Positions 34,560 through 46,701 are shown, counted from the stretch's first letter. The stretch: DNA of 64,000 nucleotides from Neocallimastix lanati (nom. inval.) (GCA_016946835.1 JACVTC010000034.1:1-64000); one strand, 5' to 3'. Program-made: numbers and translations. Notes: generated by a model from the sequence alone, not told the origin.

Positions 34560-35140
34560 CGAACCTCACCTCCATATCATTTATTCTGAATTATTTTCCA
34601 GGTCTATGTCTTTTTTATTTAAAAATCAAATCATTTCTTGTGATTTTCAAATAAGGTAGAAATTGCAATATGGAAATCCCATTATATATTTTTCCGGAAT
34701 CCTTGGAACGAAATTCTTCGATAAAATCTGATGTACCAATGGCTCTTGGAGTAAATAGAGGAATAATATATTGATTAATCGCAATTCCAATAGCCTCTAG
34801 TCCTCCAATACCTTCTCTAGCAAGAACACTACGATAAATTCAAATTATTTTCGATGATGGATATCATTAAATTCAAAGATGTTATTGAATCATATTGGTC
34901 TGATGTTAGTAAATTTCATTGAATTAAAGGTACGAATTACCATAACTTCAAATCTATAAACCAATGATATTAATTATTTTTCCAGGTCCATGGAGGGTTG
35001 ATGGAAAAGGAATAATCTATATCAGATGTACTAATTACAGCTTTCTGTGATTCTGATGATAATCGATGGTTATCCTTTCTAAAGTGGCTTCTAGTACGAA
35101 GAGAGAAAATTAGAATACTGGAAGACTGTAGAAAGTGAAC
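34560..35140 (-). pseudogene. Block X: decayed unidentified coding sequence, copy 2
   Basis: This is the minus-strand counterpart of 29161-29656 and extends further, to a sequence ending near the TTTA run at 34535. The frame with IGIAINQYIIPLFTPRA and IEEFRSKDSGKIYNG stays open to a stop after about RNDLIFK, and there are stops in the upstream part. It joins the LINE D leader at about 35140, the same junction as at 29160. The family is not recognised. Confidence 0.5.
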
Positions 35141-36240
35141 CTGATGTTTTATTTTGCTTTAAACTAGATATATAGTAACATTGGAATTAATAATATCATG
35201 TTGTTTCTACATATTATCATTGTAATGAATCTATTTTATTTTTTTATTTTAGCATTATTTTGCATATGTATTTTTCTATAGTATTATTTAAACTATCATG
35301 TAGCTATTGAAAAATGGAAATATAGGATATTGATTCACTCTAAAGTTTGTGATTAAAACATTATTTAATGGATGGGAATCTTTTTATAGTCTTTCACTAC
35401 TAACATTTTATTTACATCTACATTTTAGCTAATATATGTCAATTAAACGGAAAATTTTTACGTTTTAAAGAGATTTATTAATTGAAAAGAAAAACAATTA
35501 TTTAAAAAATAAAAAGAAAAGATTATTCGTTTTAACAGAATATACAAGTGGTTTATTTTACTTAACAATCTATCGGTTACCAACAAAGAACAAAGAAAAA
35601 TCTTCATATTATTTTAATTATTTTTTATTTTTTTTAATTTTTATAATTTTATTTTTTATATTATTTTTATTTTTATTTATATTTCTTAGTTTTTATTATT
35701 TTAGTTTATATTAGTTTCATTTTTATTATTGGTAATTAATAGTCAATTATGGAAAAGATATTTCACCGGGTTCTCGTTGTTATGGAACATCTATTAACAA
35801 CACAAGGTTGATTTTTATCCGTAGTATACACTCATTGACCAATGCTAAAATGAAGGAATTTATTCATTCTAGATTCAAAATATTCAAAGATAATATTTTG
35901 TCAGTAAAAAGAATTACTAAATTCAATGATAGTTTCTTCAGGATAAAAGTATACACTCTAAATTTCAACCACGAAAAATTTGAAGAAGTATTTGAAAAAA
36001 CAATATCAGGAGTTAAAATTTCATATCGTAGATATTCCAAATGGAATCATAAGGTTTCTTTTCAGCATTTAAAGCCAAATCTAATATCAAATAACTCATA
36101 CAAAATTATAAACTCAGCAAATCTCTGTTCTATTAATTTAATAAATGTTATAAATGCTAACCATGAACTCAATGCTCCCAATATTCCTAATCTTAATTCT
36201 CAAAAACCAATTTCATATAAAATTCTATCATAAACCATTT
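35141..36240 (+). mobile_element. LINE family D (A-related), 5' end only
   Basis: The leader (35141-35748) matches the family B leader with GATATTGATTCACTC at 35326-35340. The short ORF start is closer to family A. Sequence stops before the endonuclease, at a 34-nt T run (about 36241). A LINE with 5' but no 3' end cannot come from normal insertion, so the remainder was lost later or replaced. Confidence 0.8.
35749..36233 (+). pseudogene. LINE D N-terminal domain remnant
   Basis: The ATG at 35749 corresponds to the A2 start, but the frame shifts within the first 20 bases. From about 35769 the frame reads FIRSIHSLTNAKMKEF and ILSVKRITKFNDSFFRIKV, close to A2 residues 30-75, then WNHKVSF (A2: RNHKYSF). 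It ends at TAA 36231-36233 shortly after the domain. This supports a conserved, probably RNA-binding, N-terminal domain of about 95 residues in these LINEs. Confidence 0.75.
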
Positions 36241-36276
<36 letters not shown>

Positions 36277-37800
36277 TTTATTTTATTTTTTTTATTTATT
36301 AATTATTTAATAATTTTATTGATATATTGTGTTTTTCAAATATATAAATAATTTTTTTATATTTCTTTTATTAAAAATATTTATTTATTGATATTAATTA
36401 AATATTAAAATATTTTTATAAACATTTAAGATTTTATAAAATACTAAGAAAGAATTTTAAAAGGTGTAAAAAATGATCAAATAATTATTTAAATATTATT
36501 TTTTTATTTTAATAATTATATCTTAAGTTATTTTCTTTATACATCATTTGAATTTAATACCTAATATATATATAATTATTATTAATTATATATATTTTGA
36601 AAAATTATAAAACTTTTAAAACATAAATATTTTATTTTTTAATGCTTAAATTTATATTATATCTATATTTTGAAAAATTATAAACGTTTAAAACGAGTAA
36701 TAAAATATTTTGTTATTTAATGCTTAAAGTCTAATGATTTATTATATTAATTAATTATATGTATATATATATTTTTTTAAAAATTTATTTTATAATTTAT
36801 TTATTATTTATTTATTTATTTATTATTTATTTGTTTATTTATTATTTATTTGTTTAGTTTTTTATTTAAATTATATATATAATTTATTTGTTTTATTATT
36901 AATTTATTTATTTATTTATTAACTTTAAAAAAATCTTTCGAAATGCCTCACACTCAACTAAATTAACCACCGTTTAATAATGACGTGAATGATCCTATTT
37001 ACTAAGGATTATTTTTACATCAAAATATTATTAGTTTTAATAATAAACTAAATATAAAATAATAATATAATTAATAAAAAAACTATTAATATCAATGATA
37101 AATACATTTAATTACATTATAATATACAATATAATATATAATAACTATTAATTATAATACAATTATTAAAGTTAAATATATTAAATTATTATTAATATAT
37201 ATAAAAATATATTTTAATTAATATATTATCGAATATATTTTAATATATAATTCAAATAAGAAATTATTATAAAAATTATTATTTTTTTTAGCATATATTT
37301 GGTATAAAATGTATATTGGTTTTAAAACTTTAAAAAACCTCAACATTTTCATTCAACTCATGAAAAGATATAAATTTCATTATTTAAAAATTATTATTAA
37401 ATATACAAATATATTACTCCACAAATTACACTATAAATCATATTGATAATTAATCGAATAATTAATTGAATGGTTTATTAATTTATTTTTATATATGAAT
37501 ATATGAATAACATAATAATTTATTAATAAATAAAGTTTCTATTTTCATTACAACTGTTTGAACCATAATTTTTAAAATTTTATAATTATATTAATGATAT
37601 CATAAAAATATGATATTCATTGTGTATTATCAATAATTTATTATTTTAAGTAAGTTTCATTTTATTAGTAATATTTATAATATTTTATAACATTTTATTA
37701 TGTATAGATATTTACCAAATTTTATACTATATGAAAAATTTATTATTAATTAGTATTAATGTAAAATAGTTAAGTTGATAATTAATTATTATTAAATAAA
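36241..37800. other. AT-rich spacer without recognised genes
   Basis: A T run lies at 36241-36274 and TTTA-rich tracts near 36790-36920. One island of normal complexity lies at about 36935-37020 (around AAATGCCTCACACTCAAC), but it is too short to identify. Confidence 0.5.
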
Positions 37801-38163
37801 AATAAATTATTAACAATAAATAACCGCTTCTTTCAATTGTTAAGTTGATAATTAATTATTATTAATTAATAAATAAAAATAAATATTAAAAATAAATAAT
37901 TGTTTCTTTCAAAAAGTTAAGAGTAGAAAACTTCATTATAAATTAGTATAAAGATAATAGTTAAGAGTAGAAACGAATTATTATTTAATAAATCTGTGTT
38001 AAGATACATGACCAATAAAAATAACAAGGCACAGTGTTATTAAAATGCATAATTTTATATTAATAAACAATTCTTATTTTTATATAATAAAAATATTATT
38101 TTTTACAATATCATCTTAATTAAATTTTAATTTTTTTTAAAATTTTTTGATATAATAAAATAT

Positions 38164-38497
38164 TAGAATATTCTATATTTTTTGCAAATTGCTTAAGATT
38201 TTATTTTATTATTTTATTATTTATTATTTTTGTATAATATATTAATAAGAATATTCTATAATTTTAGCTAATTATTTAAGATTTAAATTTATTAATTTAT
38301 TGTTTATATATATATTAGAATATTCTAAATTTTAATTATTAAATTTTTATTTTATTTAGTTTTCATTTAATTTTATATTATTTTTATTTTGTTTTTATTT
38401 TTTTTTCGAATATAAATAGATATCTCTTTCCGTATTTCATTTTTCCATAAAAAAATATCAATTCTTTAATAAAACTAATATAAAAAAGAAAGTAAAA
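38164..38497 (+). promoter_or_regulatory. Promoter region of LRR-CBM18 copy 3
   Basis: Three palindromic sites lie at 38164-38175 and 38316-38327 (TAGAATATTCTA) and 38247-38258 (one base changed at the edge). TATAAATA is at 38411-38418, 80 bp before the ATG. It has one palindrome more than the other copies. The shared upstream flank begins near 37800. Confidence 0.55.
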
Positions 38498-41028
38498 ATG
38501 AAATTTATTAGAACTTTAGTATATTCTTTTCTTACTCTTGGTGCTTTAGCATCACAATGTGATGATGCGAAGAAATACGGTAAAAGCTTAGATACTGGAA
38601 GCATTAGTTTCAAATGTGACAGCAACGGAAAAGTCACTGAATTGTAATAATTAAATATATTATTAATTATTAATATATATATAATTTTATTTATTATCAA
38701 TAAAAATTTAATTATCTACATATATATTAAATTGAACTCTATTAAATTTTATAAACACTAAAATTTTATTTATAATTTTATAAAACAATATATATATATA
38801 TATATTTTAATTCAAATAATTCACTAGTAAATTAACTCACGTTATTATCAATAAGGATGATGCTAAAGTCATTTCTAAATTCACTCAAGCCCAAAAAATG
38901 TAATTATTATTATTATTATTATTATTATAATATTATTAATTATTAAATATTGTTTTATAAAAATATATTCATTAACTTTATAAATTTATTTTTTTATTTA
39001 TTTCTCATTTTTTATTTTCTTAATAATAGTGAATTAGATGGATGTGAATATGTTGATGTATTAGACTCATCTTACTTCAAGGACTTTTCTAAATTAACAT
39101 ATTTGTAATTATTTTTTATTAAAATTTTTGAATAAATAATAATATATATATTTTTTTATTATTATTTATTATTATTATTATTTTTTTTTTTTGAATACAG
39201 AGTTAATTGAAAAATGAAAAATAATAATTTATAAATATAATTTTATTATTTTTTTTAAAAATATTTATTTTTATAAATAACTAACTATTTTTTATAATTA
39301 AAATTTAATAATATATAAAGATCTGTTAGAAGTGAATTACCCGCTTTTAAATATGCTAAGAACTTAAAGACTTTGTAAGTAAATTCAAACTCTATTATAT
39401 GAAAAAATTATTTAAAAAATTTTTTTATTCATATTTAATCATTAAAATATAAATAAAACTAATATGAATAATATTATAATTATTAATATTTAAATGATTT
39501 TTATATAATCAAATATAATAATTATAATTAATTATAATCTAAAAGAGAAATAATTGGAAACACATCCGTTGACAAAGAAGATATTAAAATTATTTCTAAA
39601 TTCACTGAACTTGAAAAATTGTAATTAAATTGATAATTTAATAATTGAATTATTTATAGGAATATATTTACCATATTAAAAAATCTATTTTAATATATTA
39701 ATATATTTTTTTTAAAAATTTAAATAAACAATTTAGAAAAATTGACGTTCGTGAAGTTAGTACTAAAGATTTATCTTACTTAAAGAATCTTAAGCATCTT
39801 AAAGAATTGTAATTAAAAAATAAAAATTTTATTTTCTATTTATATATAAATATTTAAAATTATGAATAACATGTATTTTATTACAATATATTAATATTTT
39901 AATAATTTTATTTATTTAAAATTTTAGCAAACTTGTCGATGACAGAAGTGAAGATAATTTATGTAACTATGTTCCAAAGGAAATTAAATCTATGTAAGTA
40001 ATGATTTATGTCAATAACTTATTTTAACTTATTGAATTGGTTATTAAATATTTTATTAATGTATCATTAATTTATTTGCTTATTATAATTAATTATTTAA
40101 ATATAATAGTTGTTATCCAAAGGACTCTGCATCCACTAAAAAGACTTCTACTAAGAAGACTACTACTAAGAAGACTTCTACTAAGAAGACTTCTACTAAA
40201 ACCACTAAATCCAAGACCACTGCTACTTCAGTCACTGTTAATAGTAATGATGATTTAGTATCTATTAAGGGATCTACTAAAGTTAAGAAAATTGAATTAC
40301 ATAGAATCTCCTTAAAGCAAAATGGTGTTGATGCTTTAGCTACTTTAACTGGTCTTGAAACTATTGAATTTGTCGATTGTGATTACTATTCTCCTGATTT
40401 AAAGGCATCTTCTTTAAAGAATCTTAAAAACTTAAGAAAATTAATTGCTAACAGTAGACATGACATAATACTTTTCAAGAATAATGATTCATTAAAATCT
40501 TTAACTGTATATGGAAATACCTCTTTAAATAAGGACGATATTAAGATTATTGCAAGATTCACTAAACTTGAAAAGTTAGAAATTGATGTTAATGTAATTG
40601 AAACCACTGATTTATCTTCTTTAAAGAGTCTTAAGAATCTTAAAGAATTAAGAATTGAAGATTCATCTAGTGAAGTTAACTTCTGCCAAAAGCTTCCAAA
40701 TGAACTTAGATCTCTTTGTAAGACTTCTTATACTACTAAGAAATCCTCTACTAAAACTAAGACTACTAAGACCACTAAGAAAAGTACCAAGAAGAGTACC
40801 AAGAAAACTACTAAGACTACCAAAACTACCAAAACTACTAAGACCAAAACTACTAAGACTACTAAGAAGAATAGTAGTTTACCAACCAATTCTACTGATA
40901 AATGTGGAAAAGGTGTTGCCATTTGTAAAAAAGGATACTGTTGTAGTAAATATGGTTACTGTGGAAAGTCTGATGACTACTGTAAGATTAGCCGTGGTTG
41001 CCAATCTGAATTTGGTAGTTGTAAGTAA
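38498..41028 (+). CDS. Secreted LRR / CBM18 chitin-binding protein, copy 3 (8 exons)
   Basis: Exons 38498-38643, 38828-38899, 39030-39104, 39321-39374, 39546-39620, 39737-39808, 39928-39993, 40110-41028; 492 residues. The organisation is the same as in copies 1 and 2: signal peptide, six single-unit LRR exons in phase 2, then a large exon with linker, LRR block, second linker and CBM18. The first linker has four units, with KKTST variants. Exon 5 starts with Glu instead of Lys (AAAAG|AGAAATA), where an overlapping AGAG makes the acceptor choice slightly uncertain; frame requires 39546. Exon 1 (KSLDTGSISFKC) and ALATLTGLE agree with copy 1. It is intact as read. Confidence 0.86.
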
Positions 41029-41719
41029 ATAAATACTGGTCATACATACAAAAAAAAAAGTAAATGAAAAAAGGTCAAATGCTAGAAAATTTTTTTTAAA
41101 AAAAAAAAAAAATTAAAAAATAAAAATACACATTCAAAATAAAAAAAAGCATAAATTCAAAAAGAAAGAAAAGAATTACTTAAAGCAATCTTAATATATA
41201 AATATTAGAAAGTTTTAATATATATTTATATAGTAAGAAATCAAAATTAATATTATTAAACTAGAGTTATATATATATATATATATATAAATATTAAAAT
41301 TTTAGATATAACTACTCATATTATTAATAATTTAAAAAAATTTTATAAATTATAAAATATAGATATATATTATATATTAAGTCCATAAATATTAAATATA
41401 ATTATTTAATCATTCATAAAATTAAAAATAAAAAAAGTAATATAATTTGTATAATATTTTTATTATTTTAAAAGAGAATAATTTGAAATTATATCAATAT
41501 ATTTATAAAATTTAAATTATTCGTTAAAATATTTTAATAAAAAATAAATAAATAAATAAAAATTAAAAAAAAAAAATTATTTATAAATTTTTTTAATTTT
41601 TTAATTAATATTATGTATTAAAATTAAGAAAAGCACACTTTATTTCATAAAAGGATTTCTTAAATTTATTTTTTATTATAAAGCCGTAATTATAATAAGC
41701 TTTAATCTTTATTTATTTA
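41029..41719. other. 3' flank of LRR-CBM18 copy 3
   Basis: This is AT-rich DNA nearly matching 33845-34540 after copy 2, with small indels and a shorter AT dinucleotide run near 41270. No gene is seen. Confidence 0.55.
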
Positions 41720-42180
41720 TTTATTTATTAATTATGTAGCGAACCTCACCTCCATATCACTTATTCCGAATTATTTTCCAGGTTAATGTTTTTTTTATTT
41801 AAAAATCAAATCATTTCTTATGATTTTCAAATAAAGTAGAAATTGCAATTTGGAAACCTCATTGTTGTTTTTCCAGAATACTTGGAACGAAATACTTCAG
41901 TAACATCTGATGTATCAATGGCTCTAGGTGTAAATGGAAGAATAATATAATGATTATCTGTAATACCACCAGCCTCTTGTACTCTAATACCTTCTCTAGA
42001 ATGAACAAAATATCTTGAGGAAGTTGAATGGTACCTTGAGCTTCATCATAGAAGAAATCAACTTTAATACTAATAATTCCTTCATGTAACTATTCCTTGA
42101 ATCAATTTTCTCCCTTTACTGGTGTATTTACATTATCATTGTGAAACCAAGCAATAAGTTAAGGTGTTGATTTAACTAAT
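41720..42180 (-). pseudogene. Block X: decayed unidentified coding sequence, copy 3
   Basis: The minus strand matches copies 1 and 2 up to about 41995 (EGIRVQEAGGITDNHYII, EVFRSKYSGK), with more substitutions. It then continues with sequence missing from them, including FFYDEAQGTIQLPQD. Stops interrupt it. It may preserve more of the original gene than the other copies. The family is not recognised. Confidence 0.5.
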
Positions 42181-42609
42181 TATATTTATTATAATTATGT
42201 ATTTTATTGTTATCAGTTTTCAGTTTAACCTTTCGTTAACTGACTATTTCATTATTTTCAGTTTAAATTTTGTTAAATTACTATTTTAAAAATTTTTATT
42301 GATAGTTTGATTCATAGTTAACTGATTATAATTTTTTTATTGCTTTCAGCCTAACAACTGATTAACTGACGATTTATTTAATCTTTTACTTATTATTTAA
42401 TTATTTATAATTGATTAAATTCATTTTTTGTATTATTTTGTTTTAATTTTAAATGTAAAAATAATATGAAACTGTTAATCTCTCACAAATTTATTTTAAA
42501 ATTTACTTAATATAGATTATCTTCATTTTGCTTTGGAATTGTTTTCCTTAATATTTAATTATTTTCATTTTGCTTCAGAATTGTTTTCCTATTAATTGAA
42601 TTAAAGAAA
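42181..42609. other. Spacer with short imperfect repeats
   Basis: The phrase TTTTCAGTTTAA and related GTTAACTGA stretches recur from 42215 to 42370, and ATTTTGCTT..GGAATTGTTTTCCT-like units near 42526 and 42571. No gene is seen. Confidence 0.5.
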
Positions 42610-43773
42610 TATTAATACAAATAATAAATTAGAATTAATTGAATTTATTATATTAGTAAAAAGATATATATATGAATTATTTAAAAACATATTTTATTCA
42701 ATATTATTGGATAAAAAAACTTAAAATTAATAATAATAATAATAAAAATAATATTTGTACAAATTATTGTGTGATCTAAATCAATAATATCTGTGTCTTT
42801 TCCACCAAGAAGGAAGTAACATAATCGGTATCATAACATATATATTTACACTCTCGTTATTCAAAAAATTACTAGTATTAATACGATTTTCACCAATTGA
42901 CCTAATCACTTTATTATTGATGTAATATGTAAATATGTAAATTTATATATCTTTTAATGATTTTTAAATCAAAATATTATTATTTTCAAAATTTAATTTA
43001 GATAATCATATATATATATATTGTATTAATAAAGCAATTATATAATAAATAATTTTTATATATATAAATAACATATTTATATTATATATATTATAAAAAA
43101 AATTTTTTTTTTCTAACATTAATTACTATTTCGTTTTAATTCATTATTCTTTCGAAACAAATCTTTTTAATTTATTTCTAATATTGTATGATTACATGTA
43201 AATATTATCTCTATTCTATTACATACTAGAAAATAAAAAAAAATATCATAATATGTAAAGTTAAATATTCAATTTGAAGATTCAGCAATCCTTATAGAAA
43301 GAAAACTTAAGGATTATTAGTAATTAAAACAACTCTTGATTAAAATTTAAATAATTTCAATAAAATTTAATATTAAAAAATATATATATATATTATTTTA
43401 ATTTTTTAGAAATTTTTAACTTTTAACAAAATTATTTTCTAAAATAACTTATCAAGGATAAGAAACATCGAAAAATTATTATTTTCAAAAATTCTTTATT
43501 TACTTTTTTTTATTTCTTTTTATTTATTTCTATTTTTTATTATTTCAATTTTGAGTTAATTTAAAAAATAATTACAAATTAAAAAATAAAAAAATAATAA
43601 AATAATAAAAAAATAATAAAAAAATAATAAAAAAATAATAATTTTATACATAAAATTATATGTAGAAATTAATAATTTTTTTTTTTTTTGTAAATAATTA
43701 CTTAAATAAAAAAAAATTAGAAAAATAACTTTTTTTTTATTCTAAGCAATTCAACAAATAGAAATTTAAAAGT

Positions 43774-44081
43774 TATTTTAAGAATAAAATAAAATTTTTA
43801 TTAAAATGATTTCATATTAAATAGAAGTACCGTAACATTTAATAAGAAATTATTTTAATAAAAACTTGATTTTAAGAATAAATTCAAAATTTTTATTAAA
43901 ATGATTTAATATTAAATAGAAGTACAGGAATATTTAATAAGAAATTATTTTGATTGTGCCTTCTTAATTCCTATTTAAATTGATAATTATTTTAATAATC
44001 ATTGATCATTAAAATAATTACCAATTCTTAAATTTTAATTTATTAAGTTACTATTTAAATACTATTTAAATACTATTTAAA
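43774..44081 (+). promoter_or_regulatory. Direct repeats, hairpin and three 11-bp iterons, unit 1
   Basis: In order: two imperfect 88-bp direct repeats (from 43774 and about 43862, each with AAATAGAAGTAC); an inverted repeat at 43984-44020 with perfect 13-bp arms (TAATTATTTTAAT) and an 11-nt loop; and three perfect head-to-tail TACTATTTAAA units at 44049, 44060 and 44071. An 11-bp period puts the units on one face of the helix. It could be a protein-binding, replication-origin or promoter site; the role is unknown. Confidence 0.6.
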
Positions 44082-44108
44082 AATTATTACAAAAGCAACT
44101 ATTATTAG

Positions 44109-44868
44109 TGTCCACTTTTCTGATATTTAAGCTTTTATTTAACTTAGATATTGTGGTGATGGCACAGGTCACCTGCTTCAAATAATCCACTTTGCATTGG
44201 GCATACCGAAAGGGATGATTGTCAATGATCATGTTTTCACAATTTGGCCTGACTGAAGAGAGATCTTTCGTATCAGTTTCATATGTGTTTATTAAACAAA
44301 GTGATATGATGCGGCAATCATAACTAATTGGTTATCATCATATATACGACTACAAAGAAGAAACAGTCATCATCAATGATCAGTCAGCTTTGGAAGCATT
44401 TCATCAATATCACATCAATGACATTCAATGACATTGGGTTGGATTTGATCAATTACTTGATGGTGATATGGAAAGGGGCAGAAATCGACGACATGACAAC
44501 GCGTAATTTGTCAGATAATACAAACACATGGTATGGCAACCATGAAGGCTTGAAAAATCGTGATATCCTACAAACGTTTAAATACATCCTTTATTCAAGA
44601 TTAAAGGAATTATCTAAATGGATGACGTGATTGTTTACACTTTCAAAGTGCTCCTTCAGAAGTTGCAGCCTTTTGTAGAGATGTTTTGACCTGAATGAGA
44701 TTGAAATCACTATCTAATGGATGTTCTAAGTAGTCAGATTAATGAACTGGAACATTCTTGATATTTATCACCTGAAAACATTGAACTCGTAGCAACCACA
44801 TCTTGGAATATCTGATGTTAGGAACTACTCACTGTAGCAGATCTTTAATTAGTATTATTGAAAATAGG
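44109..44868 (+). pseudogene. Y-plus: unidentified decayed sequence, unit 1
   Basis: This is a stretch of clearly higher complexity than its surroundings. Peptide-like pieces occur in several plus-strand frames (HLLQIIHFALGIPKG; WKGAEIDD with NTWYGNHEG; VIVYTFKVLLQKLQPFVEMF). The longest open stretch is 44328-44630, about 100 codons, but it begins at TTG and has no good ATG. No homology is recognised. It is most likely an old gene with several breaks, amplified with the array. Confidence 0.45.
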
Positions 44869-44989
44869 AGATAACCATTTTTTAAATAGTATTCATCATT
44901 CATATAGCAAGTCTTCTTTGCTTTATTCTTAGTTTAATGAATACTTTTTAAAAAAAAAATAATTGGAAATAATATGAGAAAAAGGGAAA

Positions 44990-45366
44990 AAGAACCTCTA
45001 AATTATTCCCATAACAGCATAACTAGGAACAAGTATATTGTTAATCACTTTCTTGAACCACGGATACAATCCTCCAAGAAGAAACTCAGCTGTTTTACTT
45101 TATTTGGTTTACAAACAAGCTCTTTCCTTGTATAAGCTTTGAAACACTGAATATAAGGAAAATTCTACAGGAACAAAACCTCTTGAGCCTAGGTAGGAAT
45201 TAATCTAACCCATAAGAGGAAGGAGGATACCAATAGAAATTCTAACATCATCGGGGTCGAACCAGAAGAATTGTGTTAATAAAGCGATGTCTTAAAAATC
45301 AGAAAAACCAGGATAGAAACTGAAAGTTCAGAATTCACCATCGGTAGCCTCTTCAACCATTCTCAT
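44990..45366 (-). pseudogene. Y-minus: decayed gene with own promoter, unit 1
   Basis: On the minus strand an ATG at 45366 (MRMVEEATDGEF) follows a TATA box and palindrome. The frame has stops, but readable pieces continue: FFWFDPDDVRISIGILLP, INSYLGSRGFVPVEFSLYSV, and after a shift EFLLGGLYPWFKKVINNI and LVPSYAVMGII. The hydrophobic pieces suggest membrane segments; the LLGG could be chance or a LINE-derived end. No family is recognised. Confidence 0.5.
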
Positions 45367-45463
45367 AGTTAAACACTAATACAATATCAATTTTAAAATA
45401 AAGATTTATTAATTAGTGATTTTTTATATTTTTATTACTTTTTTCATTTTTTTTTTTTTTTTT

Positions 45464-45490
45464 GAAAGAGATTTCTCTTTCTTTTATATA
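45464..45490 (-). promoter_or_regulatory. Palindrome and TATA box of Y-minus, unit 1
   Basis: GAAAGAGATTTCTCTTTC (8-bp arms, 2-nt centre) at 45464-45481 adjoins TATATAAAAG (minus strand, 45481-45490), about 115 bp before the Y-minus ATG. Confidence 0.5.
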
Positions 45491-45844
45491 CAAGACATAT
45501 TTAATAAGAAAAAAAAAAAAAAAAAATTTTTTTTTTAATTTAAAATATTATATATTATCAATATAATTATAATAAATCATTTGTAATATAATTTTATTTT
45601 TTTAATTTATTTTTCATCTATTTTCAAAAAAATATTAATGAATAAAGTTTATTATAAGTACTATAGAAAAAAATAAATAAAAATTATATAATTTATATAT
45701 TTATTATAAAAATAGTTATTATTAAATTTTCTTTTAAGAGGTCCTAAAATATTTTCAACTAAATTCTAATAAAAATATAAAAATTTATATTTAATAAATA
45801 TTTTCAATTAATATTTAATAAAAATTTAAAATTTTATACATAAT

Positions 45845-46120
45845 AATATATATTTATTTATTACATATTATTTATTTACTTATCAATTAATTAATTATTT
45901 ATTTATTATTTATTCAATTATTTACTTATTTACTTATTCATTTACTTATTATTAATTTATTTATTTATTATTAATTAATTTATTTACCTATCTATTTATT
46001 TACTTATTTACTTATTTATTATTTATTATTTATTTATTTTTTTATTTAATATTTATTTATTCGTTTATTTTTCTATTTATTTATTTATTTATTATATTAA
46101 TTATATTCATTTCAATTCCA
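45845..46120 (+). repeat. TTTA-rich tetranucleotide zone, unit 1
   Basis: Imperfect TTTA/TTAT tandem repeats with interspersed TTAC units. Confidence 0.85.
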
Positions 46121-46189
46121 ATTTGTATAATATTATTTATATTATTTATAGCAAAAAATGATGATGCTTTACTCTATTTTCTTTTATTT

Positions 46190-46480
46190 ATATTTTTAAC
46201 AAATTCAATTAATTAAATTACTATGATTTCTTTTCCATCTTTATATACATAAAATAATATTATTCCATTATTTTTGAGTTAATCAAAACTAACTCACAAT
46301 ATAATAAATATTTAATTGTATTTTTCTTTCTATTAAGAAATATATAAATTAATGTTGTTACATTTTAATTATTCATATCTGATTTATGTTAAATTAAATA
46401 TATGTTTAAATGTTCATTTTCTTCTTTACATGCTTTATGATTTTTATAAATATGTTCTATTTGATTAGTCATTAACATCT
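46190..46480 (-). pseudogene. Ankyrin-repeat fossil, unit 1
   Basis: The minus strand has worn ankyrin-type pieces (NTIKYLL; HKACKEENEHL) with several stops. It is related in wording to the ankyrin loci at 19087-23289 but much more diverged. Confidence 0.6.
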
Positions 46481-46504
46481 TATGAAATTGTATTTTTTTC
46501 TTAT

Positions 46505-46701
46505 GTGCAATGATTTTATCGAAAGCTTACAACTCATTTTTTAAAGCTTGAGTAATGGTTGATGGACAATATTCAGGATCATTTAGTTTTATGAAAGATA
46601 TTCGACACCAACTTTATTTAACTTGGTCATTAAAATCAATATTAGTAATAAATGTTGTTGCGGAGGACTCTCTTGCATAATTTTATTATGTGCTCCAATA
46701 G
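46505..46701 (+). mobile_element. LINE RT fragment (A-related), unit 1
   Basis: This covers RT codons equivalent to family A from CYQFIKNLYLTSKAS to the CCGG / VLCAP region. The RQGCPLSP motif is largely deleted here (ATTCGAC joined to ACCAAC). Confidence 0.75.

Larger units (their letters stand above)
42773..46701 (+). repeat. Array unit 1 (type I)
   Basis: A 3929-bp unit. It starts with a short segment whose minus strand reads YFLLGGKDTDIIDLD, resembling the C-terminal LLGG motif of the LINEs. About 1.2 kb of AT-rich DNA (42870-44100), conserved among units, precedes the Y-plus region. Confidence 0.85.

Noticed and set aside
43484-43760. Small genes in the AT-rich conserved part of array units
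   Set aside because: Only homopolymer-driven short ORFs; nothing with coding character in any frame.
44160-44240. LINE endonuclease motif in Y-plus (IVNDH resembling AIVNDH)
   Set aside because: Only five residues agree, and the neighbouring SDH and GDFN motifs are absent.
44328-44630. 100-codon ORF repeated at 48256 and 61720 as a conserved gene
   Set aside because: It begins at TTG, is broken in units 3 and 4, depends on a deletion junction, and the changes show no coding pattern that I can see.
45870-46110. CRISPR or telomere repeats in the TTTA zone
   Set aside because: Simple tetranucleotide slippage repeats, with no spacers and no telomere-like unit.
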